Source: Gambelia wislizenii
Lineage: Eukaryota; Chordata; Lepidosauria; Squamata; Crotaphytidae
DNA length: 64,000 nt
Direction: 5' to 3'
NCBI GenBank assembly: GCA_030847615.1
Contig: JAUMIR010000004.1
Location: 105,538,001 to 105,602,000 of the forward strand
Below, one piece after another: positions 1 through 11,585 of this stretch. The notes under the pieces were generated by a model. It was not told the origin of the DNA. It made no database searches and worked only from the letters and a program-made list of their open reading frames with translations. A program made the translations under genes and the position numbers. How positions within the stretch are numbered: position 1 is the first letter of the stretch; each line of letters begins with the position of its first letter.

Positions 1-24
1 GGAATCTACAACTATAGCGCTCAT

Positions 25-390
25 CAAAGATGCCCATCCAGACTCTGTTTAAAGACCTCCAAAGAAGGAGGCTCCATTACACTCCAAGGCAGTGCATTCC
101 ACTGTCAAACAGCTCTTCCCATCAGGAAGTTCTTCCTATGTTTAGGTGGAATCTCTTTTCCTGTAGCTTGAGTCCATTGTTCCATGTCCTAATCTCTGGA
201 ACAGCAGAAAACAAGCTGGTTCCATCTTCTATATGACATCCCTTCAGATATTTAAAGATGGCTATGTCACCTGTCAGTCTTTTCTCCGAATTAAACATAC
301 CCAACTCCCTAAGTCATCCTCAGAAGCGTGGTTTCCAGACTTTTGATCATCTTGGTCACCATTCTCTGGACACATTCCAGCTTGTCAGCA
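25..390 (-). mobile_element. CR1 LINE fragment (ORF2 C-terminus)
   Basis: The minus strand encodes the C-terminal part of CR1 ORF2 with stops and frameshifts. It reads as the conserved block around [21 protein letters not shown] and the downstream LNIR stretch that recur in the other CR1 copies of this window. The copy is 5'-truncated and diverged. Neither the 3' tail nor the reverse transcriptase core is present. It is a dead retrotransposon remnant. Confidence 0.85.
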
Positions 391-1175
391 GAATCTTATT
401 CATACACATATCTCAGTTACGTTACACAAAGTAGATATTTTATCAGTATCTGATAAAGTGGAAAGTGAATAAACAGTACACCAAGTTGGTATGGATGCCA
501 CCCATTAAAAATACCACAGAGAAGAAGATGGAAATGGAAATATGCCATAATTTGCTACATCCTTAGGTATTCTGTTGATCTCTACACTGATATTTGGAGT
601 GGGTTATAAAACATCAGTACTTCATGGACTTTATTTTGAATGTGTCTCAACCGGGAGCGGGGTTCTCCGAAAAAGTTTTAAACTGAAAACAGCTTGATTC
701 CAACATACCCAAGAGACTGATTTCATCAAAACTGAAGATGATTGAGAACACCCTCCTCAGTTTTACAGTTGTAGATCTAATCTGTTAAAAAGGACATTTA
801 GCAATTTGTGATGGCTCTTCCAGAAGAAGAAGGATATTCTTGTTTTGGATGAAGCTTGCATAACCTCCACAAATACCGTAAGGCCTTTCTATGTATGCTG
901 CATGTTGGTAACCAGAATTCTATTGTTTTGAGCAGCAGCTGCTGTTGTTGGTGTTGTTGGTGTTGTTACTGATATGCTACTTTTATCTTTACTTACTCTA
1001 CCATAGATTTTCTAGACTGGAAACTATAGAAATCTGATTAACTGAAAATGGAGAAGATGGGGAAAATAAAAAAGAATCCCATTCAAAACTGAGATGGGCA
1101 GAGTTCACTCCTTTCCATCTTCCCAGAAGACAAAATGCACAAAGAGCAAATCAGGAGGCTTCTCAATTGCTTTGA
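391..1175. other. Unassigned intergenic DNA
   Basis: No coding region or repeat family was recognised. It contains a short TGTTGT-rich run near 943-968. Confidence 0.5.
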
Positions 1176-1370
1176 CTGCATTTATTTGTTTGTTTATTTA
1201 TTTATTTTATTAAAATATTTCTATCCTGCCCTATATCACAAGATCTCAGGGCAACATACCAGTATGATTAATATAAACAGGTTAAAACCATTTCAAACAA
1301 TAAAAATACAGAGTTCAAACGTAGTAAACACTTTAACAAGTTAAAACTGGTTTAAAAGAATAATTTAAAA
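1176..1370 (-). mobile_element. L2-like LINE 3' end
   Basis: In reverse orientation this reads as the squamate L2-type tail: an AATAAATA-rich end preceded by a 'GGGCAGGATAGAAATA' block and 'CCCTGAGATCTTG'. Only the 3' untranslated end remains. The family call rests on similarity to the better L2 copy at 43.4-43.9 kb. Confidence 0.5.
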
Positions 1371-1852
1371 CCAAGTGAAAAGCATTCTGAAGTATATACT
1401 AGTTTGCTAAGCACTGGAAAGACACTTGTAATAGTGTGGGTATGATCATGCCCTAAATCAGTGGTTCCAAACATCTAAGGATCTAAGCTTTAATATAAAT
1501 AAATGACATATAAATAAGCATTGCTATGATACCATCTGAACTGATTTCTGACCAGACCATATTACTACAGACACATTCCATTATAAACTGTATCATAAGA
1601 ATTAAAAATCCATAAATGGTTTAACCTAGACATTTTAGATGTATTTAAAAGGCAAGAGTATTTTTATAAGGAATTAGTGAATATATCCATTTAAAAAAAA
1701 TATTACACTAATGGCTTGAAATGCTCCAGATATAAATCCATTAAAAATACACATGGCATATGGAAATAGCATTTCCATAATGCACTTAAGTTATCAGTCT
1801 CTGATAGCTGAGGTTATGGAACTATTTCCTCAAGGAGTGGGAGATATAATTA

Positions 1853-2620
1853 TTCATAGAATCATAGGGTTGAACTGGATCTCAAAACTTATATAGTGTG
1901 ATGCACTAAACTCTGTGCTACAATATTACTTGTAGATGGTTATTTAGCCTCTGCTTTTAACCCTCTAATAGAAGCAATTCCAGCTCACACCATCATGCAG
2001 TTCTTTGCCTATGTAGTAATTCCCCCCCCCCTTTTGTGATTTGGACCTGATAGTCCAAATCCAGCCATCCAAAACAATAGAAAATAAATGTGCTTCAGGG
2101 TGGTGATCATACTGCCTTTTCATCATTCTTTCTTCAAGCTAAACTTACCCATCTTCAGCTTTTCCTCATAATCACCAATCTCCTTATTCTCTGTCACCCT
2201 CCTCTGGACATGTTCCAGTTTGACAGTATTCTGGACCTGACACAGAACTAGATGCAATATTTTAGGTGAAGTTGGATGATCAAACTAGAATGGTTACTGC
2301 TTCTCATGACCTGAACATTATATATCTGATGATAAAGCCTAGAATTGTCTTAGCCTTCTTAGCTACTACTTCCCACTCCTGTCTTCTACTTAGCTTGGGT
2401 TTAGTCAACACTTGGAAGAAGTTACTTTTGTGAACTACAACTTCCAGGATTGGGGGGATTCTGGGAGTGAGCAGTCTTAAAAAGTATTTCCCCTCACAAG
2501 TTATGGGTTAACTATAGCCCCTAGATCCTTTTTACATCTATTGCTGTCAAGACCTATTGCTAGGTCTCCATCCTGTCTTGAATCCTGTTTTTGTCTTCTA
2601 ATCCTGTCCTCTGTTCATCC
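1853..2620 (-). mobile_element. Old CR1 LINE 3' part, interrupted
   Basis: It begins with the CR1 terminal signature TCATAGAATCATAG and continues through the reverse complement of the ORF2 C-terminal region ('CCTCTGGACATGTTCCAG', 'CTTAGCCTTCTTAGCTACT'). It is strongly diverged, so older than the other copies. The CR1 sequence is interrupted near 2404-2510 by a short palindromic element and resumes at the CCCCTAGATCC block at about 2518. Confidence 0.75.
2404..2500. mobile_element. Short palindromic MITE inside CR1
   Basis: The two arms AGTTACTTTTGTGAACTACA and CTGGGAG...AAAAGTA are inverted copies around a short centre. A second copy of the same design lies at 17.74-17.83 kb. It splits an older CR1 and is therefore younger than that copy. 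The transposase family is unknown. Confidence 0.5.
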
Positions 2621-2966
2621 AATAGCAAAACAACTAGCCAACTGGCAAGAAGAATGTTGAAGACAGACACTGGCCCATAGACCTACACTGTGGTTCATAG
2701 CATTGATGGAACAATTAGATAGGGATGGACAAATTGGTTTCTTTCCAGTGCGTGTCAATTTTGCATGTGTTCACTCATTTCTCTTACATCCTGTTTCCAT
2801 ATCAATCTTTCTTTTTTTTAGGGAAACTAATATCCACTTGAAAACGTATCATTATATAAAGTATGTATATACAGACTCTTAAAACACATTTCTGAAAATG
2901 ATGTTTATCAAAAAAAATTTCTACATGCATGTTATTTATCAAAACATTCTGGAACTGCAAAACCTA
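2621..2966. other. Unassigned intergenic DNA
   Basis: AT-rich sequence with no recognised repeat or coding region. Confidence 0.5.
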
Positions 2967-3554
2967 GGACTTTATCAAACACATGAAATACAGCATCATA
3001 ACGATGCCACATAAATGTGAAAAGGTGCTCATACCAGATGACATTGTCCCTTCGAGTTTATATCTTATGAATAAGCCGTTCCGTTTTATTGACGGGACAA
3101 GCCATCAATAGATCAGCTGTAATGATCTTTTGCTGGTATTAATGGCATTTGAAACCTTGCGCCTTTTTTCATACAAATACAACGTGAATGGCCGGACTGG
3201 CCAGAACACTTTCAGGTGAGATCACAACATCCAGGTAGGTGACATTCTTTTTATGACCCTCCCCACTTTACTGTTAAGTTTTAAAGTGTTTTCTGTGCTT
3301 TTTGAAATTTTTTGAGTGTTCTTTTTGTTGTTGTTGTTGTTGTTTTAATTTCCTGCACTAGTTATTCTCACGAGAATCCACAGGATTTCAGATGATGAAG
3401 TGAACAGAGCTCCGTTCACTCCTCGTTCATTGCTGGGGAAGCCTTTTGCCTGAATGCAAAGTAAGTGAGGTATACGGCGTTCTTTTGCTGGCTTAAAAAC
3501 AGCACAAAGTATGCCAGCAAAAGAACATTTTGGGAGGGTGGTCTGATAAAGTCC
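2967..3554 (+). mobile_element. MITE of the GGAC/TTTATCAGA clan, long type
   Basis: The left terminus GGACTTTATCAAAC and right terminus GGTCTGATAAAGTCC are inverted repeats. Flanks are CTA and TTA, a 3-bp target duplication with one mismatch. Near the left end (3084-3110) is the clan hairpin, ATTGACGGG...CC.TCAATA. The internal sequence matches the outer element at 29.4-30.6 kb along most of its length and in the same orientation. There is no coding capacity, so mobilisation would need a transposase supplied in trans. Confidence 0.75.
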
Positions 3555-4771
3555 TTAATGAATAACCAAGATCCAATCCTCACAAGCTATGTGACTCACA
3601 TCTTAGAGAAGTGTATCACCTAACTGCGTATCAGATTCATGACTATTAAAATTTACTGACATTCCTACCATGAGGCATTAAAATCATGAAGGACAAATTA
3701 AAGAACTTATTAACAGTTGTGTAACATCAAGTGAAAGCAGTCTGTAAAATGTACATTTATGAATATCCTTTCTATGCTCTGGACAGCCATCCATCTTTAG
3801 TTTTATGAAGGCTTTGAATGAAGAATAATATCCATAAAAAGAGATTATGTCTAAACTGAAATGGGTGAAGCCATCCAAAAGCACAATAATTCCACTTCAG
3901 CTAAAATAAGATACTTAGCTCCCACTGTTATCCATGAGAGTAAAGTATTGCCCCATTGACATCTCTGGGGCCTGCACATGGCTAAATGTCGCCACATGAA
4001 GAACTGAAGAAGCTGTACAATAACAGGAGCTGTGACAATGCTGATAGTTGTAAAAATATTCATTAAATGAATATCATTCTGGGGACTGGATGGGAGCCAA
4101 TGCTTTTTTTCTGACTTTTTAAAAATGCATAGGCTTGAGAGGGGAGGAAAAAAATCTCTGGACTATGTTGGAACAAAACCTAGATGTGATTAGTCTTTGA
4201 CATGGGCATTTATCATGTCCCATACTGAATTGGCTATTAATTTTGAAAGCGTATCAAAAACAGAACGAGCAGAGTGTTTAACCAAATTGCAAATATTATT
4301 CAATTATGACAAAATATTAGATTGGCAGCACTCTTAAAAAAACATGATACAACAATATAACACATGTAACCCTGAAACAGAAGGGGAATGCCTGATTGAA
4401 GTAGAATGAGGATGGATGCCCAGCTGAAGACCAATGACATGATAAAAGTGGTCTGTGGTTCAATCTCTTGATGTGGGAATGTACAGGTTTTTTAAAATGT
4501 TCAAACAAATGCAGAGGATTCTGAATTTAATTGGAACAGCCATGCCGACAGATTGTTGACTCTTTTCCATGACTCCATTTCTGTGATCTAAATCCACCCA
4601 CTCACAACTCTGAAGGGGTTAAACAATCCTCCCCAATGCTCACTGCCCTCATGAAATTTTACCCCTTGTTTTTAAAGAAATGCGTATTGTGAAACACAAT
4701 CATGTATTTCCTTTACAATATGTGGTTTAGCCCTATGAAAGTGCTGAGAGAACCAAGCCCTCTATAGTTTA
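3555..4771. other. Unassigned intergenic DNA
   Basis: No repeat family or gene was recognised. The open frames here are short, have no recognisable domains and are probably chance. Confidence 0.5.
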
Positions 4772-5242
4772 AATAATGTTCCAACTAGAGTGTGTTCAGA
4801 GGTGGGTGACCAAAATGATGAAAGGTCTGGAAACCATGACCTATGAAAGCGGCTTAGAGAGCCGGATATGTTTAGCCTGGGGAAGAAAAGGTTAAGAGGT
4901 GACATTATAGTGACATTATATGTTTAAATATTTGAAGTGATGTAATATTGAGGGTGGAGCAAGCTTGTTTTCTGCTGCTCCAGAGACTAGGACATGGAGC
5001 AATGGATTCAAACTACAGGAAAAGAGATTCCACCTAAACATTAGGAAAAATTTCCTGACAGTAAGAGCTTTTCAACAGTGGAACACACTATCTCAGAGTG
5101 TGGTGAAGTCACCTTCTTTGGAGGTTTTTAAGCAGAGTCTGGATGGCCATCTGTCGGGAATGATTTGATTGTTTATTCCTGCATGGCAGGGGGTTGGACT
5201 GGATGGCCCTTGTGGTCTCTTCCAGCTCTATGATTCTATATG
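4772..5242 (+). mobile_element. CR1 LINE 3' end
   Basis: The plus strand encodes the last part of CR1 ORF2 (frame with [20 protein letters not shown] and a following SLEVFKQ block) and ends with the CR1 tail CTATGATTCTATATG. The part upstream of 4965 is frameshifted. It is 5'-truncated, as usual for target-primed reverse transcription. Confidence 0.9.
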
Positions 5243-5249
5243 AAATTAT

Positions 5250-5360
5250 GATGTTTTTAATTATTTTAAATTGCATTTTATTTAATGGTTTTGTGATCCA
5301 CCTTGGGTCCCATTCTGGGAGAAAGGTGGAATATAAATTAAATAAATAAATTATAAATGA
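5250..5360 (+). mobile_element. L2-like LINE 3' tail
   Basis: The sequence 'GTGATCCACCTTGGGTCCCA' followed by 'GGTGGAATATAAATTAAATA' resembles the L2-type 3' end seen at 43.8 kb. It lies directly behind the CR1 tail. Confidence 0.5.
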
Positions 5361-5849
5361 ATGAATGAATCATATCACTTTATCTGTTAGGAGCCAGTGT
5401 CAAATTTTTTGTTATACCACTTCATATGGGTTGAAAGTAGTCTAGAACTGAACTGAGACACAGAAACAGACAACTTTACAGAATCCCCATTCCCACCCCT
5501 TTTGTTAGCTATAGTAGCCATCATAGGAAACAAGTTCATAGAAACATTTGGAAGAAAGCATTTGGATAAAGTACATGATAATTGCAGGTATTATTTCCTT
5601 TTCTTTATATAAGTATTGTGATATAGTCTACACACATTGATAGTGATTTTAACCTGTTATTTGTTGGTTTTATTTTTACTTGTACTACTTGCTTGTATTT
5701 CTAGCTTTATTTTAAAAAATTCTACATGTTGGGAAATCTATTTGGTTCCTGCAAGCTCCAAAGCCATGATGATGTCAGCTCAAAGATTTCAGTCCATAAG
5801 TATGAGTGGAAAGAGACTGTGGTTGTTGTCAGCATTATTTATTTGTGTG
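5361..5849. other. Unassigned intergenic DNA
   Basis: No recognised feature; ORFs overlapping this stretch lack any domain. Confidence 0.45.
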
Positions 5850-6010
5850 CCTATTTTCCCCACATAATTTTGCCCAAAGCAGCTTACAAAGCATCAAGTG
5901 GCATTTCAAAAATAATAATAATAACAATGATGAACAAACATAAAAACTGTAATATACATATTATACATAATAAAATACCAAACAATACAACATTTGATTA
6001 TTTTTTTAAA
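5850..6010 (-). mobile_element. L2-like LINE 3' end
   Basis: Reverse-oriented L2-type tail ('TTTTGCCCAAAGCAGCTTAC') followed by AT-rich and AATAATAAT sequence. It is diverged and fragmentary. Confidence 0.4.
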
Positions 6011-6783
6011 AAAATACCAATTGATTTAACCTAATCCAGCAACTTCAAGCTAAATGGGAGAAGAAATAAAACCTAACACAGAAATAATGCCAATAGATCA
6101 CCATTCCACATACAGACAACATGAGCTCTCTCCCCATAATTAACCTTTAAGAGGCCATATGTCTTATTTGTGGTGCCTTTTCTCCCAGCTCTCATGTGGA
6201 TCTCCTTTCTCAGTCTCTTCCCTGTCTGTAATTTGGAGAAGTAAAGACTGCAAGTTCTTTCTTTAAGTCCCACATTCACTCACTAATAATATTACTCAGC
6301 TTCTCTCCCTAGCAGCATCCTCCCAGCTCTGTCTCTAGGGAGCAGCTTTGTCTGGCTTCAAGGTGGCTGAGGCCAGACCCCCATAATGTCAGTCTCTTTC
6401 CCCTTGCACAGTGGGGAGATCAACATCTGAGCATGGAGAGAGGGAACTCAAATGGTGGGGTAATGCACACTTTCTGTTTAGACCACAAGATGCTGGTGAG
6501 TATGACTTTGTTTTAAAAAGTACTGCCCTTTAATGAAACATCTAATGAAATACATGGTTTCATGCACCCTCAAAACCATAGCTTTATGAAAGGTTGGGTT
6601 TGTGGTACCACTGCATGTGACCTGTTTAAAGACATTGGGTAGAATCATCTTATACTTAACTAAGTACTTAACTGAGTAACTTCTCCTGGCCGGACACCCC
6701 AAAACCTGACAGAAGCATCATTCAACTGTGCTCTGATCAATGGTAGAATGGCACCGTGTTACCCTAAGAGGTGGAGGTGCTTT
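6011..6783. other. Unassigned, possibly leader of the adjacent LTR element
   Basis: It lies 3' of the primer-binding site of the minus-strand LTR, where the internal part of that element would start. No gag or pol similarity is visible, so the internal region is either deleted or beyond recognition. Confidence 0.35.
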
Positions 6784-6803
6784 GAGACCCATCCGTGATA
6801 CCA
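6784..6803 (-). promoter_or_regulatory. Primer-binding site, initiator Met tRNA type
   Basis: On the minus strand the sequence TGGTATCACGGATGGGTCTC resembles the complement of the 3' end of vertebrate initiator methionine tRNA (TGGTAGCAGAGGATGG...). It stands immediately after the LTR, where a reverse-transcription primer site is expected. Confidence 0.5.
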
Positions 6804-7677
6804 AAATCTAGATGGTGAGATGATTAGCTCAAACAGTATGCCTGTGAGAGGAGGGTAACCGCGGGGACCATTTCACCTATGTATACCAGTACCAACTGCA
6901 GAGAACTCCAGGTTAAAATAAAATAAAATGTCTTTATAGGAAATAACACAAAAAGCACTCACACACTCAACACACATTCACAAGAGCCATGCAAGGCTAT
7001 CAAGAAGTAAGGCAGAAAGGTTGGATAGAGGGATAGATTCAGGAAATAGGGCGATGGTTACCAGTCTTGAAGAACAGAGTTTCGAATTACTCAGACAGAA
7101 GTCTGAGGGTGGCACTGGAAGTTCCGATCTGGGGGTGCACTAACAAAGAGAGTGACTGGGCTTGTACACAGTGGCACACCTTTCTATTGTTGGAGGGGTA
7201 ATATTTATACCCTGCTTCATGTTTTCAAAGGGCACTCTGGGTAGGACAAAGCTGGAATGGTTATCCCACTGGATAAACAAAGGAAACTGAAACTTAACTG
7301 ATTGCTGTTAATGGCTGGGAGACAGGAATTGATTGGTTTGCTACAACATCACAATACAGGACAGGGAGGTTCTGAGAGGATATTTCCTTGGGATTGGGGT
7401 TGGAAAGGTCACTTAATTATTTAGGCTGGGTGACTCATTGCTGAAGTGCCCAAGAAGAAATTAGCACATACCACCTTAATGGCTTTGTTTACCAGGGGCT
7501 TCTGCACAATCCTAGTTTGGCCTTGCTTGCTAAAATATTTCTAAGATACCTTCCCAGGTCTTTGTGACTTCCACCTGACCTCTTTTTGGATCACCCCAGT
7601 CAACTTGACCCCTTTGAAGGGTTCAATATTTCCAATTATGAGCTATTGTAAGGAGGGGGTAGTAGGGCATGCTAACA
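6804..7677 (-). mobile_element. LTR of an old endogenous retroelement
   Basis: Read on the minus strand it starts with TG (TGTTAGCATGCCC) at 7677. It carries a TATA box (GGTATAAATATTACC, about 7202-7215) and a polyadenylation-type stretch (TATAAAGACATTTTATTTTA, about 6930). It ends next to the primer-binding site. The same landmarks in the same order occur in the plus-strand LTR at 36.4-37.6 kb. The two are homologous at their start, TATA region and polyA/U5, so they define one family. No coding region survives beside this copy. Confidence 0.6.
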
Positions 7678-7910
7678 CTCCTTTCTCACCATGCAGCCGA
7701 TACCTGGTAAAGTAAGAGGGGAGGAAGAGATATTATTGTGGAAATAGTGTCAAAATTGTGACTAGGTGGTGATCATGAATACAAAACATATTAATGATCA
7801 CTACTTAGTCTCAATTTTGTACTATGATTTGATTAGGCTAAACAAGGAAGGTTGGTATTGCTTGATGCACTGTTTTCAGATGCCCTTTTCTGGTACAACA
7901 CCATTAATTC

Positions 7911-8660
7911 TTTAAAACAGTGATTCCCACACTTTGGTCTTCCAGGTGTTTTAGGAGATTTTCACATGGGCTATATATCCCGTGACAGGAACAGGACAGG
8001 GGCGAGAAAGGTTTTCCCTTTCAGACAACGTTGACCCCGTTCTGTCCTGCATCCATCCTGCTCCCGTGACTGTTCCAGAACAATGTAATCATGATTTTTC
8101 ATAGTGAATAGACCTCCTGTCACTATCACACAATCACGGGTGTGCAAACAGGAGCCCCGTTCCTGTTCTGAAATGACAGCCATGGAGGGGAGGTCCGTTC
8201 TGGGCACTTCCTGGTACAATCTGGACATCCAGGTAAGTAGCACCCTTTATTTTACCCTCCCTCTTTTGATTGTGTGTTTTAAAGTGTGTTTTTGTGCATG
8301 GTGAACTGAATTTATGTTTGGGGGAGTTTTATTTTTTAAATTTACTGCCTGGCTGTTATCACGCGATAATGTGATAACGTTTCAGATGGCCAGTCGTAAA
8401 AGTAGCCTTACAACAGCTGCATTTATGGCCAGCCAGTGAGGGGAGGGGAATAACATAAATCTTTCACACACTTACCTTAATTCCGCAGTAGGAACAGGAG
8501 AGGAGGTGGCGGGGCAGTAACAGGGCATTTTGGCCCCGTGTGAAAATCTCCTTAGACTTCAACTCCCAGAAACCAAGCCATCTTAGCCAAGAGTCAGGAT
8601 TCTGGGAGCTGATGTCCAAAACATCTGAAACACAAACATTTGGGATCCACTGCTTTAAAA
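7911..8660. mobile_element. Palindromic MITE split by a younger MITE
   Basis: The left arm (7911-7953, TTTAAAACAGTGATTCCCAC...) and right arm (8552-8660, ...GGATCCACTGCTTTAAAA) are inverted copies of each other. Comparing the arms shows that the 598-bp element at 7954-8551 plus one TTA is foreign. The arms carry an AACTCCCAGAA-type core. Confidence 0.7.
7954..8551 (+). mobile_element. MITE of the GGAG/TTTTCACA clan, long type
   Basis: The termini GGAGATTTTCACATGG and CCGTGTGAAAATCTCC are inverted repeats with perfect TTA duplications on both sides (7951-7953 and 8552-8554). Internal landmarks ('GGACATCCAGGTAAGTAGCA' and a following pyrimidine-rich block) match the long-type copies at 3.0 and 29.4 kb. 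It has no coding capacity. It is nested in an older palindromic MITE, which proves the 3-bp target duplication. Confidence 0.85.
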
Positions 8661-9334
8661 TATAGAATTGAGAAAAGAAGACAAGTATCATAGAATCATA
8701 GAATTGGAAGAGACCACAAGGGCCATCCAGTCCAACCCCCTGCCATGCAGGAATACACAATCAAATCATTCCCAACAGATAGCCATCCAGCCTCTGCTTA
8801 AAAACCTCCAAAGAAGGAGACTCCACCACACTCGGAGGCAGTGCATTCCACTTCCAAACAGCTCTTACTGTCAGGAAATTCTTCCTAATGTTTAGGTGGA
8901 ATCTCTTTTCCTGTAGTTTGAACTCATTGCTCCATGTCCTTGTCTCTGCAGCAGCAGAAAACAAGCTTGCCCCATCCTCAGTATGACATCCCTTCAAATA
9001 TTTAAATATGGCTATCATGTCACATCTCAACCTTCTCTTCTCCAGACTAAACATGTCCAGCTCCCTAAACCGCTCCTCATAGGGCATGGCTTCCAGACCT
9101 CCCAACATTTTGGTAGCCCTCCTTGGGACACATTCCAGCTTCTTAATATCCTTCCTGAATTGTGGTTCCCAGGACTGGTCAAAGTATTCCAAGTGAGGTC
9201 TGACCAAAGCAGAATGGCACTATTACTTCCCTTGATCTAGACACTATACTCCTATTGATGCAGCCTAGAATTGCATTGGCTTTTTTAGCTGCTGCATCAA
9301 ACTGTTGACTCATGCTCAGTTTGTGGCCCATTAA

Positions 9335-9493
9335 GGAGATAAGGTATTGGGAGGGAAATGGAGCGAGCACAGAGTGATGACGACGGGAGATCAGGAGAGG
9401 GAAGCGGGCGTGCAAAGCACAGCACTGCTTCCGGGACATAAACAATTCTGTCCCGATCTGCTTTGGGAATACTTTACGCATGTGGAAATCTCC
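9335..9493. mobile_element. Short MITE of the GGAG clan inside CR1
   Basis: Termini GGAGAT and ATCTCC are flanked on both sides by TAA (9332-9334 and 9494-9496). Removing the element and one TAA restores the CR1 reading across 'GGCCCATTAAGACTCCTAG'. It shows the same terminus and target size as the copies at 8.0, 36.8 and 43.4 kb. Confidence 0.8.
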
Positions 9494-9721
9494 TAAGACT
9501 CCTAGATCACTTTTGCATGTACTGCCATCAAGCCATGTGTCACCCATCCTATATCTGTTCATTTCATTTTTACTGCCCAAGTGTAGTATCCTACATTTCC
9601 CCCTGTGGAAATTCATTTTGTTAGTTTTGGCCCAGATTTCTAATCTGTCAAGGTCATTTTGGATTCTGATTCTGTCCTCTGGGGTATTAGCTACCCTCCT
9701 AATTTGGTGTCATCTGCAAAC

Positions 9722-9793
9722 TTGATAAGCATACCCTCTATTCCCTCATCCAAGTAATTGATAAGCATACCCTCTATTCCCTCATCCAAGTCA
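9722..9793. repeat. 36-bp perfect tandem duplication in CR1
   Basis: The block beginning TTGATAAGCATACCCTCTAT at 9722 is repeated exactly from 9758. It lies in the RT-coding part of the CR1 copy, and its length of 12 codons keeps frame. Confidence 0.9.
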
Positions 9794-10025
9794 TTGACTG
9801 AATAGCACTGGGCCCAGCACAGAACCCTGTGGCATCTGACTAGTCAGTTCACTCCAGGATGAAGAGAAGTCATTGGTGACTACCCTTTGGGTTTGGTCAG
9901 TCAACCAATTACAAATCCACCTAACAGTTGCATTGTCTAGCCCACAGGTTCCTAACTTTTTTGCAAGAATATCATGGGGGACCTTGTCAAAAGCCTGAAA
10001 TCAAGATACACTACATCCACAGATC

Positions 10026-11353
10026 TGTGTCATAACTATACATTAGCCATAGATGACCTCTTACTGAAACCTGAGAGCATTTCTGAAATGTGAGGGCATT
10101 CTCTTATTTGTTACAATTGGGTATTAAATCTGCATGGGGTTGTAATTTCACAGTTATGTGAAATTTGCTTATGGTCGCTTTCCTATCAGGATGTTTAAAG
10201 CATGCACAAATCTGGCCAAAATCCTATGGAAAAAACACATTCACCTAATACTCAAATATTAGACTCTAGCACAGCTACTGTATGCATGCATAAAAATAAA
10301 AACAAAATATGAGGGAGAACAGAGCTCTGCATCCATATAGGATGAAGGCAGACAAGTTTTAGACAAAATTAACTCAAATTGAGATTTCACATAGTTTAAA
10401 ATTCATAGTTCCACTTATCCTGGGCTGGGCATTTTAAGGAAGTAGAGTGCTATAATTTGGCATATGATCCTTCTCTGTCCATGACTGTCACTGAAGTCCT
10501 TTAAGACCTTTTCTTGTGGTATCCAAAAAAACCAGTGCTATGAACACTTCTGCCAATGAACAACTTAGAAGGACTGAATGCACCTCTATGTTTTACCAAC
10601 AAGCTAGATTAACATCAAAACAAGGGAGCACATGGCAATTTTACTGCCTACATCCAATTTCTTGGATGCACAGAGCAAAACAAGATGAAAAATTCTTCCA
10701 GCGGTTTTGAAGTTGGTGAAGTGTGACCTAAATCTACAGGCAAAGCTCCACAGAGTGTTTACTGCAGCAGAAGTGATGCCAATTGCTTTTCCTTCTTGCC
10801 TGATGTTGGAAGGCAGACCAGCCAAGACAACACTACCCTGCCAGTGAGTTTAACAAGCCATTGGTGTGTCTACTGTTTGGCCTCCCTTACATAAATAAAG
10901 ACCTTAGGTGACTTTCTCAAGTGTTGTCATGGCCATCCACACTTTGAGAGGTCTTGCAGAAATTCTCGCTGTCACATAATAATGTCCTTTTAAAAAAAAT
11001 CTTATCATGCAATGTTTCCTAAATATTTTATTACACAGTCCCATCAAAGCTATGCAGTTTTTATTCTTGACCTACATGTTACCCTAATTCCATCCATCAA
11101 AAGCCACCCATTTTCATATCTGACTTTATTTGCAGCCTATCGCCAAGGGTAGGCATGTTGCACAGCCTGAAGTTCAGTGCTCTACTCATAAGATTCCTTA
11201 CAGTGGGTCCTGTCTGGATTTGTAGACCCACAGGCTACTATCTACAAGGCTGCATATAATAACATGAAATACAAGTTTGTATAATGAATTTTAGTTTGAT
11301 CATGGTAATGATGATTCATACCGTACATCTTTATTTTGACAGGAAATAAATTA
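10026..11353. other. Unassigned intergenic DNA
   Basis: No gene or repeat was recognised. ORFs up to 73 codons have no visible domains. Confidence 0.5.
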
Positions 11354-11568
11354 CCGGTCAACCCCCTTATCCACAGATTTGGTATCCATGGTTTTACTTA
11401 TCCACATTTGAAAAAATATGTTCTCTCTAGGCATTTCCAGGTCCTCCAATGAGATTCTATGGTCAACTTCCAGCATTCATCTCATTGAAAATAATAGGGT
11501 TCCCTATTATCTATGGTATCCACAGGGTGTCTTGAAATCTATTCCCCATGGATATGAGGTCTGATCTG
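11354..11568 (-). mobile_element. pogo/Tigger-like MITE, inverted partner
   Basis: The left end CCGGTCAACCCCCTTATCC and right end GGATATGAGGTCTGATCTG are imperfect inverted repeats flanked by TA. The interior is the reverse complement of the neighbouring element at 11586-11838, sharing for example the 'ACCATAGATAATAG' and 'GGAGGACCT' blocks. Confidence 0.65.
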
Positions 11569-11585
11569 TATACTTTTGCCAAATA

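Larger units (their letters stand above)
8688..10025 (-). mobile_element. CR1 LINE, 3' half of ORF2, interrupted
   Basis: It starts with the reverse of the CR1 tail (ATCATAGAATCATAGAATTG) and runs back through the ORF2 C-terminus (frame 9207-8761, containing VRPHLEYFDQSWEPQFRKD) into the reverse transcriptase palm. The FADD-coding region lies near 9705-9720. It is interrupted by a 159-bp MITE at 9335-9493 and has a 36-bp tandem duplication at 9722-9793. Several frameshifts make it a dead copy. It is 5'-truncated near 10025. Confidence 0.9.
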
